Source: Serratia rhizosphaerae (GTDB lineage: Bacteria; Pseudomonadota; Gammaproteobacteria; Enterobacterales; Enterobacteriaceae). Taken from it: a stretch of 64,000 nucleotides of DNA. The notes under the pieces were generated by a model. That model was not told where the DNA came from and did not search any database. It saw only the letters and a program-made list of their open reading frames with translations. A program made the position numbers and the translations under genes. Where the stretch lies: NCBI RefSeq assembly GCF_009817885.1, contig NZ_CP041764.1, forward strand, positions 1,612,001-1,676,000. Reading direction: 5' to 3'. Shown here one piece after another: positions 39,223 to 46,512 of the stretch (positions are counted from its first letter, which is position 1; each line of letters begins with the position of its first letter).

Positions 39223-39251
39223 CTCTGAATGATACGGTGGAACACTACCGA

Positions 39252-39653
39252 TCAATGAGTAAAGGTTAATTTTATCGCATCCTCTGTTTTGGCTATATAT
39301 GCGCTTCTTCCGGAGCTTTCTTGTGCCCACCTTTTACCGAAGACGGGGTCGTCAACGTGTCGGTATCCTAAAGACTCCAGATAGTCGACCAAGACAGCCT
39401 CATCCACATTCTTGCCATACTCAATCTCGTCTATTTGCGGAGAAGCTCCATCAGCAGCTCGGAAATGAATGACCGTATCATCAGTCAAAAAAGGAGCGTT
39501 ATTTACTTCATCTGGCGCGATTAACTTATACGCCAGCCAATCAGCACGGGAGTAATCAGTGCTGTCCGTCATGGCAACCGAGGCTACTTTGTAACAACCG
39601 AACAAAAGTATCGTTATAAAAACGATCGAAAAAATTTTAGTTCTCTTAATCAC
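39252..39653 (-). CDS. small lipoprotein of unknown function
   Basis: The 133-residue protein starts with a lipoprotein signal peptide (MIKRTKIFSIVFITILLFGC; lipobox LLFGC, Cys20). The mature part has no family I recognise. Its ATG overlaps the stop of the upstream gene (ATGA), so the two form a unit. The codon use is more AT-rich than neighbouring core genes, suggesting transfer. The pair could be an effector with an envelope-anchored partner, but nothing in the sequence proves it. Confidence 0.7.
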   Translation of the reverse strand: MIKRTKIFSIVFITILLFGCYKVASVAMTDSTDYSRADWLAYKLIAPDEVNNAPFLTDDTVIHFRAADGASPQIDEIEYGKNVDEAVLVDYLESLGYRHVDDPVFGKRWAQESSGRSAYIAKTEDAIKLTFTH

Positions 39654-40354
39654 CTAAATATCCCCTGTGGTAGATCGCCAAAATTCATATGGCGACCATG
39701 ATCGACAACAATTTTTACTGTATCCCCCTGGAAATTACTAAAAGGGACGATTGACTTCATAAATGGAGGTAATTCCCCATATTTTGGCTTAGCACTTTTG
39801 TTCTTAACCGGGTCTGGAAAAAGCATTGGTCGGAATAGTTTATTTTTATAATTACCGATTGGGCCATAATGATCCCAGCGTTTAAGCGCTTCCTGCCGGC
39901 TAATTAAACGAAGTAAAGGGAAGTAGTTCATCGGTCTGATCACACGGTAAAAACCGAGAAGATCCGATACCAAGTCTTCAGCGCTAAAACCGCTGTCTGT
40001 TACCCAACTGAACGGGACTGATGCCTGAAGATTTTCAAAGCGTAATGCGGTACGCATCATCATGGCAAGGACAATACTATGTCTTGAGGCTTGATCACAG
40101 CCCTTTTTTATACGCCAGCGCGTGTGCACTCCAATACCTAAACTATGGACAAATTTATACATTGACTGAAAATACATGACTTCATAGTAGGGTTCTGGTT
40201 TCCTCTCACCAACATCCATTTGTTCGATAACCTTACGGATGTCCGCACCCGCAGCATGACCAAGATCAAGCCAACCAAGAATTTCAGAATAGACAAGACC
40301 ATATTGAGCGGTCGATACATCTCTAATATCTATCAAATCCTCTCTTTTACTCAT
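39650..40354 (-). CDS. hypothetical protein, first gene of a two-gene unit
   Basis: This 234-residue soluble protein has no family I can name. Visible features are GWLDLGHAAGADI (about 27-39), a central RHSIVLAMMMRTALRFENLQ helix, FSAEDLVSDLLGFYRVI, and a C-terminal VDHGRHMNFGDLPQG. Conserved-looking His and Asp residues could suggest an enzyme, but no motif is decisive. I start at the ATG at 40354 because AAAGGA lies eight bases upstream. It lies between the worn repeat at 39195 and I-F array 2, and is AT-rich. Confidence 0.65.
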   Translation of the reverse strand: MSKREDLIDIRDVSTAQYGLVYSEILGWLDLGHAAGADIRKVIEQMDVGERKPEPYYEVMYFQSMYKFVHSLGIGVHTRWRIKKGCDQASRHSIVLAMMMRTALRFENLQASVPFSWVTDSGFSAEDLVSDLLGFYRVIRPMNYFPLLRLISRQEALKRWDHYGPIGNYKNKLFRPMLFPDPVKNKSAKPKYGELPPFMKSIVPFSNFQGDTVKIVVDHGRHMNFGDLPQGIFR

Positions 40355-40450
40355 TTGGCCTATCCTTTGACCTAGAAATAAGAGTGTAATAGTACAAATT
40401 ACGAACATTTATTAAAAGCTGCAGAGTCTTAAAAAACGAAGACGCATGCA

Positions 40451-40538
40451 TTTATCAACCGCTTGTGCAGCAGTGAACAACAACTTCGGCAAACGCATCA
40501 ATTCCTCGTTTTTCTAAGCTGCCTGTACGGCAGTGAAC
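40451..40538 (-). CRISPR. type I-F CRISPR array 2, one spacer
   Basis: A perfect 28-bp I-F repeat (40511-40538), identical to the one at 37247, precedes a 32-bp spacer (40479-40510) and a worn repeat (40451-40478) retaining CAGTGAAC at its edge. The leader is on the right, between the array and the csy4 remnant, the usual place for an array after cas6f. Confidence 0.92.
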
Positions 40539-40667
40539 TGTTGCCATCTACATCTAACTGCCTGTTTTAACAGCTAGACTCTCATTCTTCCGCTAAAAAA
40601 CCTTTTTTCAGACGCTTCAATCCTAACCTGCTAAATCAACAGGTTAGGATTGCGTACAGAAAAAGGG
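40539..40667 (-). promoter_or_regulatory. I-F CRISPR leader 2 with IHF site
   Basis: This leader is homologous to that at 37275. An IHF consensus match (AATCAACAGGTTA, 40634-40646) starts 96 bp from the repeat edge, as in leader 1. The leader runs up to the csy4 remnant. Confidence 0.78.
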
Positions 40668-41211
40668 TCAGAACCAGGGAACGGTGGCGATAGCACTCAG
40701 GCCATAAGCGCTGAACTCACCGGCGGTCGGCGTACTGCGCAACATGCCCTGTTCGATAAACAATAAAAACGACTGGCCGTTGGAGAGGCTTTTCAGGCGG
40801 ATAAACGGCAGCGTGCTGCGCTGCGCTTTCGCCGCCGGAATACGTTCCTGCGCCTGCTCTATCGTCAGCCAGCCTTTAGCGACCGAACGGCGCTGTAGCC
40901 GCTCTGCGCTGCTTTTCACCTGCACGCGACGCACCGTGCGATACGCTGCGCCTGCCGGCACCGGCAATATCGCGCTGCTTTCGGTGTAGTCACGCAGGCC
41001 TTTACGCCAGCCGTGCTGCTCCAGCTCGGTCAATGCCGCCTGCGAACCGTGCAGCCGTAGCCGTTCCCCCACAACGTTTTGCCCGCATCGGGAAAACTGA
41101 CGCCGATGCGCCCCCCAACGCCCGGTGCAGCTTGGCAAACAGCGCCTCCAACAGCATCGGCGTGCTGAATTCCGGATCGGGCAGTACGCGGAGTTCGATA
41201 TAGTGGTCCAT
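40668..41211 (-). pseudogene. csy4: csy4 (cas6f) remnant with two frameshifts
   Basis: Csy4 is the I-F endoribonuclease that processes crRNA. The reading begins [15 protein letters not shown] (ATG 41211, GGGGAG upstream). It shifts frame at a run of six Gs (41111-41116) to continue as [14 protein letters not shown]. It shifts again near 41066-41073 to [21 protein letters not shown] and runs to the natural end at 40668. Both shifts fit loss of one base (or gain of two). The remaining sequence is full-length and recognisable, so decay is recent or slow. Confidence 0.88.
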
Positions 41212-41220
41212 AGGCTCCCC

Positions 41221-41253
41221 TTATTCGCCCTTCTCGCCGAACATGCCGCCGCG
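41221..41253 (-). pseudogene. csy3: csy3 (cas7f) 3' fragment
   Basis: The ten codons [10 protein letters not shown] and a TAA stand just before the csy4 ribosome-binding site, where csy3 ends in intact I-F operons. The rest of csy3 is deleted. The identification rests on position and on a short C-terminal match. Confidence 0.6.
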
Positions 41254-41410
41254 CGGTTTTACGCAGCAGACAGCGCAAGGTATTCAGCCCCTCCAGCGTA
41301 ATCGCCGTTTGCCAGGTACGGTCGCCGCGGCGTTCGGCGAACTGGTCGAGAATACGCCGCGTTTCCACCAGCGCCCGTTTGCTGCACTGCGCCACCAGCA
41401 TGATATTCAT
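41254..41410 (-). pseudogene. cas3: cas2-3 fusion gene, N-terminal fragment
   Basis: About 52 codons from MNIMLVAQCSKRALVETRRI to LLRKTAR match the Cas2 domain that opens the type I-F Cas2-Cas3 fusion. The sequence then passes directly into the csy3 end, so the Cas3 helicase-nuclease is absent. The ATG shares a base with the cas1 stop (TGATG). Read on, the frame gives a meaningless chimera through csy4. Confidence 0.88.
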
Positions 41411-42387
41411 CACGCCACCTGACTCAGTTGAAGTGCCGTATCCTGCAGGGCGTCAATCATGACGTCCAACGCCTGCGCCTTTTGGAAGCCATTCAGGCAA
41501 CGTTGGCGAAACGTCTGTTCATCTTCCCCTTCCATGGCGGCGATAAACGCCTGCGGCAGGATCAGTGCGTCTTTAATCAGATCGGCCACGTCAAACACCA
41601 GCCCACCGCGCCGGGTTTTGCCATGCAGCACCGCCAGCCCGTGGGGTAAACCGATCACCCAGGTGGCCACCGCCGCCAGCCCGTAAGCCAGGTAATTGCC
41701 GTGGTCGAGAAAACGATTGGCGACATCCGCCCCGCCACCGCGTTTGGCGCGGGTAAAATCGCCGTAGCTCACCGCCTGCGCCGCTAATTTATATAACGCC
41801 TTGGTCATCACCGCTTCCTGCGTTAATAAATCGGTACCGTTGCGGCAATCTGCAAGGCTATTTTCATAACGGGATAATAATTGCAGCAGCCGCTCCTGGG
41901 ATAAATTAAACCCACTTTCCCGCTGCATGGCGGGGCTCAGCCAGTGCTGTTTTATTTTTGCAATGCGTACACGCTGAAAAGCAACGGCCGCCGCCAGACG
42001 GTATTGTTCGTCAAACCAGAAACTCACCCAGTGCTGTAAATATTCAGTAGCACGGTATTCGCTCTGTGAGGTTAACCAGGAAACGTCGACCTCGACCTCA
42101 TTGGCTGCGTACAGCGGCGTGCCGCCACCGCCGCAAAAGCCAACCAGCACGCCGGCCTTGGCGAATTCACGCATCGCCGCTTGCGTGACTGACGTGCCGG
42201 TGCCCAGCATCACCACCGTGGTGTTGGCGATAGAAATATTCCAATACAACGACTGCCGTCCTTCATCCGTGACATATTCTACCCGGCCGCCGTTTACCAG
42301 CACCCGACAATATTGCAGATAATATAAATTGGCACGTTTAGAGTGCAGAATAGTTTTTAATTCTGACGGCTAAATAATATTGCCCAC
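41410..42387 (-). pseudogene. cas1: type I-F cas1 with an amber codon at position 6
   Basis: The 325-codon frame aligns end to end with I-F Cas1, the integrase of spacer acquisition, including LKTILHSKRANLYYLQYCRV, FCGGGGTPLYAANEV, LDHGNYLAYGLAA and HGKTRRGGLVFDVADL. It has a good ribosome-binding site (AAAGGA) and a GTG start at 42387. The first codons read M-G-N-I-I-stop-P-S-E-L, where a Ser is usual before P-S; a single base change (TCG to TAG) explains it. No other defect is seen, and any restart would drop the first 27 residues or more. Confidence 0.88.
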
Positions 42388-42701
42388 GGTGATTATTCCT
42401 TTGCTATAAAATTAGAAAATTCCTTTTTTGTGGTGCGCTGTTCACAAAAAACCGACAACTACACTACCACGGGGGTAAATTCTCATTCTCCGTGTGAAAT
42501 ATAAAGTTCTATTATCTGTTTTGCTATTACCGACCTCTTATTTTTGCTAAAAAGTCGCTTCGACGATAACCATCGTCTATTGCCTATATTTTTTCCGGTA
42601 TCACTGCCCGGTTAGACAGAAAAAGGAGAAACGGGGATACTGAGCGCCGTAAACCATGCGGAACAGACCCGCACGAGACGATTCGTTCAAAGGTAGGAAT
42701 A
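42388..42701. other. intergenic spacer between cas1 and yhbQ
   Basis: These 314 bp include the cas1 ribosome-binding site (42392-42397 on the minus strand) and AT-rich sequence that should hold divergent promoters. I see no repeat, terminator or small gene in it. Confidence 0.5.
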
Positions 42702-42995
42702 ATGGCGGAAACCACCACCTGGCACCTGTATATGCTGCGTCTGCCAAGCGGCATGCTGTATACCGGCATCACCACCGACGTGGCACGGCGGCTGGCGCAG
42801 CATCAGGCGGGCAAAGGCGCCAAGGCGCTGCGCGGCAAAGGCGAGCTGCAGCTCGCCTTTCACTGCGCGGTCGGCGACCGTTCGCTGGCGCTGCGGCTGG
42901 AATACCGCATCAAGCAGCTGAGCAAGGTGCAAAAAGAGAGGCTGGTGTCACACCCGCCTCTGTCTTTGGACTATCTGCTGGTTAAAAACGGTTAA
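42702..42995 (+). CDS. yhbQ: GIY-YIG domain protein YhbQ
   Basis: The 97-residue single-domain protein has the GIY-YIG core ([26 protein letters not shown]), as in E. coli YhbQ (UPF0213). The fold is that of a nuclease; E. coli YhbQ has been linked to DNA processing. It converges on yhbS with a 14-bp overlap. Confidence 0.93.
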   Translation: MAETTTWHLYMLRLPSGMLYTGITTDVARRLAQHQAGKGAKALRGKGELQLAFHCAVGDRSLALRLEYRIKQLSKVQKERLVSHPPLSLDYLLVKNG

Positions 42996-43485
42996 ACGGC
43001 GCGGCGTACTCCACTGCGCCGTTTACGCCGTCCAGCGCGTCTTGCGCCAGCGGGTAAACCTGAAACGCTTGCTCGCAACCCGGCCAGCGGCAGCTCAGCC
43101 CGAACTCCGCCGCCGGCTTAAAGCCAAAGCGTGAGTAATACGCCGGCTCGCCCAGCACCACCACGGCGGCATAGCTGAACTCATTCAGCGCATCCAGCCC
43201 TTCGTAAACCAGCTTCTCCCCCAACCCCTGACGGCGCAGGCGCTCTTCCACCGCCAGCGGCGCCAGGCCGACCCACTGGCGATCCTCGCCTTCAACGTCG
43301 ACCGGGCTGAAGGCGGCATAGCCCACCACGCCGCCTTCGTCATCGGTGGCGACCACGCCCAGCGTCAGCAGGCCGTCTTCGCGCAGCTGGCGCACCAGAT
43401 CGGCTTCATCGTCACGCCCGAAGGCACTGCGCAACAGGGCATCGATGCCCGCGGCGTCTACCGGAATCTCTACGCGAATCAGCAT
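42982..43485 (-). CDS. yhbS: GNAT-family acetyltransferase YhbS
   Basis: The 167-residue protein matches E. coli YhbS, with the acetyl-CoA loop R-R-Q-G-L-G-E-K-L and [18 protein letters not shown]. The substrate is uncertain. Its start overlaps the end of ubiT by seven bases, so the two are probably co-transcribed. Confidence 0.92.
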   Translation of the reverse strand: MLIRVEIPVDAAGIDALLRSAFGRDDEADLVRQLREDGLLTLGVVATDDEGGVVGYAAFSPVDVEGEDRQWVGLAPLAVEERLRRQGLGEKLVYEGLDALNEFSYAAVVVLGEPAYYSRFGFKPAAEFGLSCRWPGCEQAFQVYPLAQDALDGVNGAVEYAAPFNRF

Positions 43486-44000
43486 GGCGCCACCACTCGG
43501 GAAGACGGTTCTGCGCCCTCTTGTAAACCTGCTTCAACAAACTCCGCCAGCTGCAGCAAGCCAATGCGCAGCGGCGCCGGCATGGCTTCCAGTTCAATCG
43601 CATCCATCAGATTTTTTACATACAGGCCCAATTCGGTATCCCCTTCAATCTGTAGCCGACGCTGGAAAAACAGCGTGTCAGGATCCTGCTTGCGCGCCGC
43701 GATCAGGATCAGATCGTTGGCGTCGCCGCTGAAGCTGACGTCGGCCTGTGCATGCTGGCGAACCACCAGCCGATCGTTTTCTACCGTCATAAACCATTGT
43801 AGCGCCAGATCGCGTACTTCGATCTTCAGCCACCGTGATTCAAGAAATTCCAGATCGCCATCCGCGAGCGCCTGACGGAACTGCCAACCCAGCACCTGCT
43901 CCAGCAGTTGACGCTGCAGGGCGAAAGGGGTGAGTTTGAGCGGCACGCGCAGCAGCGACGGCCCTTGGCGCACAATGCGCGATCGTAGTTTTTCCAACAC
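43479..44000 (-). CDS. ubiT: UbiT, SCP2-domain protein for anaerobic ubiquinone synthesis
   Basis: UbiT (formerly YhbT) works with UbiU and UbiV to make ubiquinone without oxygen and probably binds isoprenoid intermediates through its SCP2 domain. I start at the GTG at 44000: AAGGAG lies nine bases before it, and it gives MLEKLRSRIV as in E. coli (MLDKLRSRIV) and 173 residues. ATGs at 44006 and 44018 are less well placed, the former only three bases from the ribosome-binding site. Confidence 0.9.
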   Translation of the reverse strand: MLEKLRSRIVRQGPSLLRVPLKLTPFALQRQLLEQVLGWQFRQALADGDLEFLESRWLKIEVRDLALQWFMTVENDRLVVRQHAQADVSFSGDANDLILIAARKQDPDTLFFQRRLQIEGDTELGLYVKNLMDAIELEAMPAPLRIGLLQLAEFVEAGLQEGAEPSSRVVAPC

Positions 44001-44252
44001 GGTCATCCACTCCTTCATTACTCAATTCCCGCTATTTTGCCATATTGCGGCCAGGCTTCCGCGGTCTATATCAACAAATTATGCGATTGAGGGTGACTCC
44101 CCCGCCGTTTATCAATACGCCAGAAACTGCCCCAAATCAAAACCTGCTGCGTATGACTTCACTAAAATTGTCCCCCCGTTAAACAGCGCCGCTGCCGTAT
44201 TACGCACGGCGACAACCGTCACAGCGCCCCGCCGCTGGACCAGGATCACTGT

Positions 44253-45248
44253 ATGGAGCTGCTTTGTCCCGCCGGAAATTTACCGGCGCTGAAGGCCGCG
44301 GTCGATAACGGCGCCGACGCCGTTTATATCGGTCTGAAGGACGACACCAACGCGCGCCACTTCGCCGGGCTGAACTTCAGCGAAAAAAAACTGCAGGAAG
44401 CGGTGGAGTATGTGCATCGCCACGGCCGTAAGCTGCACATCGCCATCAACACCTTCGCCCACCCCGACGGCTACGCCCGCTGGCAGCGCGCGGTGGATAT
44501 GGCGGCGCAGCTGGGCGCCGATGCGCTGATTCTGGCGGATCTGGCGATGCTGGAGTACGCCGCCGAGCGTTACCCGCATATCGAACGCCACGTCTCCGTG
44601 CAGGCCTCCGCCACCAATGAAGAGGCGATTCGCTTCTATCAGCGTCACTTTGCCGTGCACCGCGTGGTGCTGCCGCGCGTGCTGTCGATGCATCAGGTGA
44701 AACAGCTGGCGCGCACCAGCCCGGTGCCGCTGGAGGTGTTCGCCTTCGGCAGCCTGTGCATCATGGCGGAAGGCCGCTGCTATCTCTCTTCTTACCTGAC
44801 CGGCGAATCCCCCAATACCGTCGGCGCCTGCTCGCCGGCTCGCTTCGTCCGCTGGCAGCAGACGCCGCAGGGCATGGAATCACGCCTGAACGACGTGCTG
44901 ATTGACCGCTACCAGGAAGGCGAAAACGCCGGCTACCCGACGCTGTGCAAAGGCCGCTATCTGGTTGACGATGTGCGCTACCACGCGCTGGAAGAGCCCA
45001 CCAGCCTGAACACGCTGGCGCTGCTGCCGGAGCTGCTGGCCGCCAATATCGCTTCGGTAAAAATTGAGGGCCGCCAGCGCAGCCCGGCCTATGTCAGCCA
45101 GGTGGCGCGCGTCTGGCGCCAGGCAATCGACCGCTGCATCGCCGACCCCGCCGGCTACCAGCCCGACGCCGGCTGGATGGCTGCGCTCGGCGCAATGTCT
45201 GAAGGCACCCAGACCACGCTCGGCGCCTATCACCGTAAATGGCAATAG
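44253..45248 (+). CDS. ubiU: UbiU, oxygen-independent ubiquinone hydroxylase subunit
   Basis: UbiU is a U32-family protein that, with UbiV, hydroxylates ubiquinone precursors using prephenate instead of oxygen. The 331-residue protein has all four 4Fe-4S ligands, Cys169, Cys176, Cys193 and Cys232, at the E. coli positions. It overlaps no other gene and lies 11 bp before ubiV, divergent from ubiT. Confidence 0.97.
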   Translation: MELLCPAGNLPALKAAVDNGADAVYIGLKDDTNARHFAGLNFSEKKLQEAVEYVHRHGRKLHIAINTFAHPDGYARWQRAVDMAAQLGADALILADLAMLEYAAERYPHIERHVSVQASATNEEAIRFYQRHFAVHRVVLPRVLSMHQVKQLARTSPVPLEVFAFGSLCIMAEGRCYLSSYLTGESPNTVGACSPARFVRWQQTPQGMESRLNDVLIDRYQEGENAGYPTLCKGRYLVDDVRYHALEEPTSLNTLALLPELLAANIASVKIEGRQRSPAYVSQVARVWRQAIDRCIADPAGYQPDAGWMAALGAMSEGTQTTLGAYHRKWQ

Positions 45249-45259
45249 CAGGAGGCTGC

Positions 45260-46138
45260 ATGAAATACGCATTGGGGCCGGTGCTCTACTACTGGCCGAA
45301 GACCGAGACCGAAAGTTTTTACCAGCAGGCGATGCGCAGCAGCGCCGATATTATTTATCTCGGCGAGAGCGTCTGCACCAAGCGGCGCGAGATGAAGGTC
45401 GGCGACTGGCTGGCGCTGGCCAAGACGGTGGCGCAGTCCGGCAAGCAGGTGGTGCTCTCCACGCTGGCGCTGCTGCAGGCGCCTTCCGAGTTAAACGAGC
45501 TGAAGCGCTATGTGGAGAACGGCGAGTTTCTGATTGAGGCCAACGATCTCGGCACGGTGAATATGGCGGCGGAGCGCGGCCTGCCGTTTGTCGCCGGCCA
45601 TGCGCTGAACTGCTATAACGCCTATACCCTGCGGCTGCTGCACAAGCAGGGCATGACGCGCTGGTGCATGCCGGTGGAGCTGTCCCGCGACTGGCTGGGT
45701 AAGGTGCTGGAGCAGTGCGGCGAGCTGGGTTTTCGCCGCGGCTTCGAGGTGGAAGTGCTGGGCTACGGTCACCTGCCGCTGGCCTACTCCGCCCGCTGCT
45801 TTACCGCCCGTTCGGAAAACCGCGGCAAGGACGAGTGCGAAACCTGCTGCATCAAATACCCGCAGGGACGCGCCATGCGCTCACAGGAAGACCAGCAGGT
45901 GTTCGTACTCAACGGCATTCAGACGATGAGTGGTTACTGCTACAACCTGGGCAATGAGCTGAGCGGCATGCAGGAGCTGGTCGATATCGTGCGGCTGTCG
46001 CCGCAGGGCGTGGAAACGCTGACGATGCTCGAGCAGTTCCGCGCCAATGAAAATGCTCAGCAGCCGCTGGCGCTGGCCGGCAGCAGCGACTGCAACGGCT
46101 ACTGGCGACGTGTTGCCGGGTTGGAGCTGGTGCAGTAA
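45260..46138 (+). CDS. ubiV: UbiV, oxygen-independent ubiquinone hydroxylase subunit
   Basis: UbiV is the heterodimer partner of UbiU. The 292-residue protein has the 4Fe-4S ligands Cys39, Cys180, Cys193 and Cys197, as in E. coli. The ATG at 45260 follows an AGGAGG. A type I-E CRISPR array begins 28 bp after its stop. Confidence 0.97.
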   Translation: MKYALGPVLYYWPKTETESFYQQAMRSSADIIYLGESVCTKRREMKVGDWLALAKTVAQSGKQVVLSTLALLQAPSELNELKRYVENGEFLIEANDLGTVNMAAERGLPFVAGHALNCYNAYTLRLLHKQGMTRWCMPVELSRDWLGKVLEQCGELGFRRGFEVEVLGYGHLPLAYSARCFTARSENRGKDECETCCIKYPQGRAMRSQEDQQVFVLNGIQTMSGYCYNLGNELSGMQELVDIVRLSPQGVETLTMLEQFRANENAQQPLALAGSSDCNGYWRRVAGLELVQ

Positions 46139-46166
46139 CAGCCCCACTTCTGTTCTTCTACGGTTT

Positions 46167-46316
46167 AGATTGATCCCCGCTCGCGCGGGAACACAGACAG
46201 AAATCACCTGGGGTGAGAAGTTATACCGGTTTATCCCCGCTCGCGCGGGGAACACATCTTCACCATCAGTGTTTCCGGCTGCTGTGACGGTTTATCCCCG
46301 CTCGCGCGGGGAACAC
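46167..46316 (-). CRISPR. orphan type I-E CRISPR array, three repeats and two spacers
   Basis: Two perfect 29-bp repeats (46227-46255, 46288-46316) read GTGTTCCCCGCG...GGGGATAAACCG on the minus strand, the I-E class. A worn distal copy (46167-46194) lacks one G and differs at its far end. Both spacers (46195-46226, 46256-46287) are 32 bp. The worn repeat on the left places the leader on the right. No cas3, cse or cas1-cas2 of type I-E lies in the window. Confidence 0.93.
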
Positions 46317-46512
46317 TCCAAAGATATCCAATTGAATGATATTGATTTTTTAGCGATTAAAAAAACCACCAACTTTTCCCGATTATAGGGGAAATATAAC
46401 CAATTGAAAAATAATCGATTTATGTTCACTGCGCCATTAAAATAGGCGCAGCACCGGACATATAATCACTCACCTTCTGCAGCACGTGCCGAGCAGGCTT
46501 TGCCCTTCAAAA
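46317..46512 (-). promoter_or_regulatory. probable I-E CRISPR leader
   Basis: This is AT-rich DNA next to the leader-proximal repeat. It reads GTTGGTGGTTTTTTTAA on the minus strand, resembling enterobacterial I-E leaders. An imperfect IHF-like site (AATCAATATC, wrong spacing by one base) is present. The remainder up to the exporter gene holds no open frame. Confidence 0.55.

Noticed and set aside
41030..41413. Single frame running from the cas2-3 start through csy3 and csy4 sequence
   Set aside because: Only its first 52 or so codons match Cas2-3; the rest is csy3 and csy4 DNA read in the wrong frame, so it is a deletion product and not a new gene.
46317..46400. IHF site in the I-E leader equal to those in the I-F leaders
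   Set aside because: AATCAA is followed by TATC and then ATT in place of TTR, one base out of register, so the consensus is not met.
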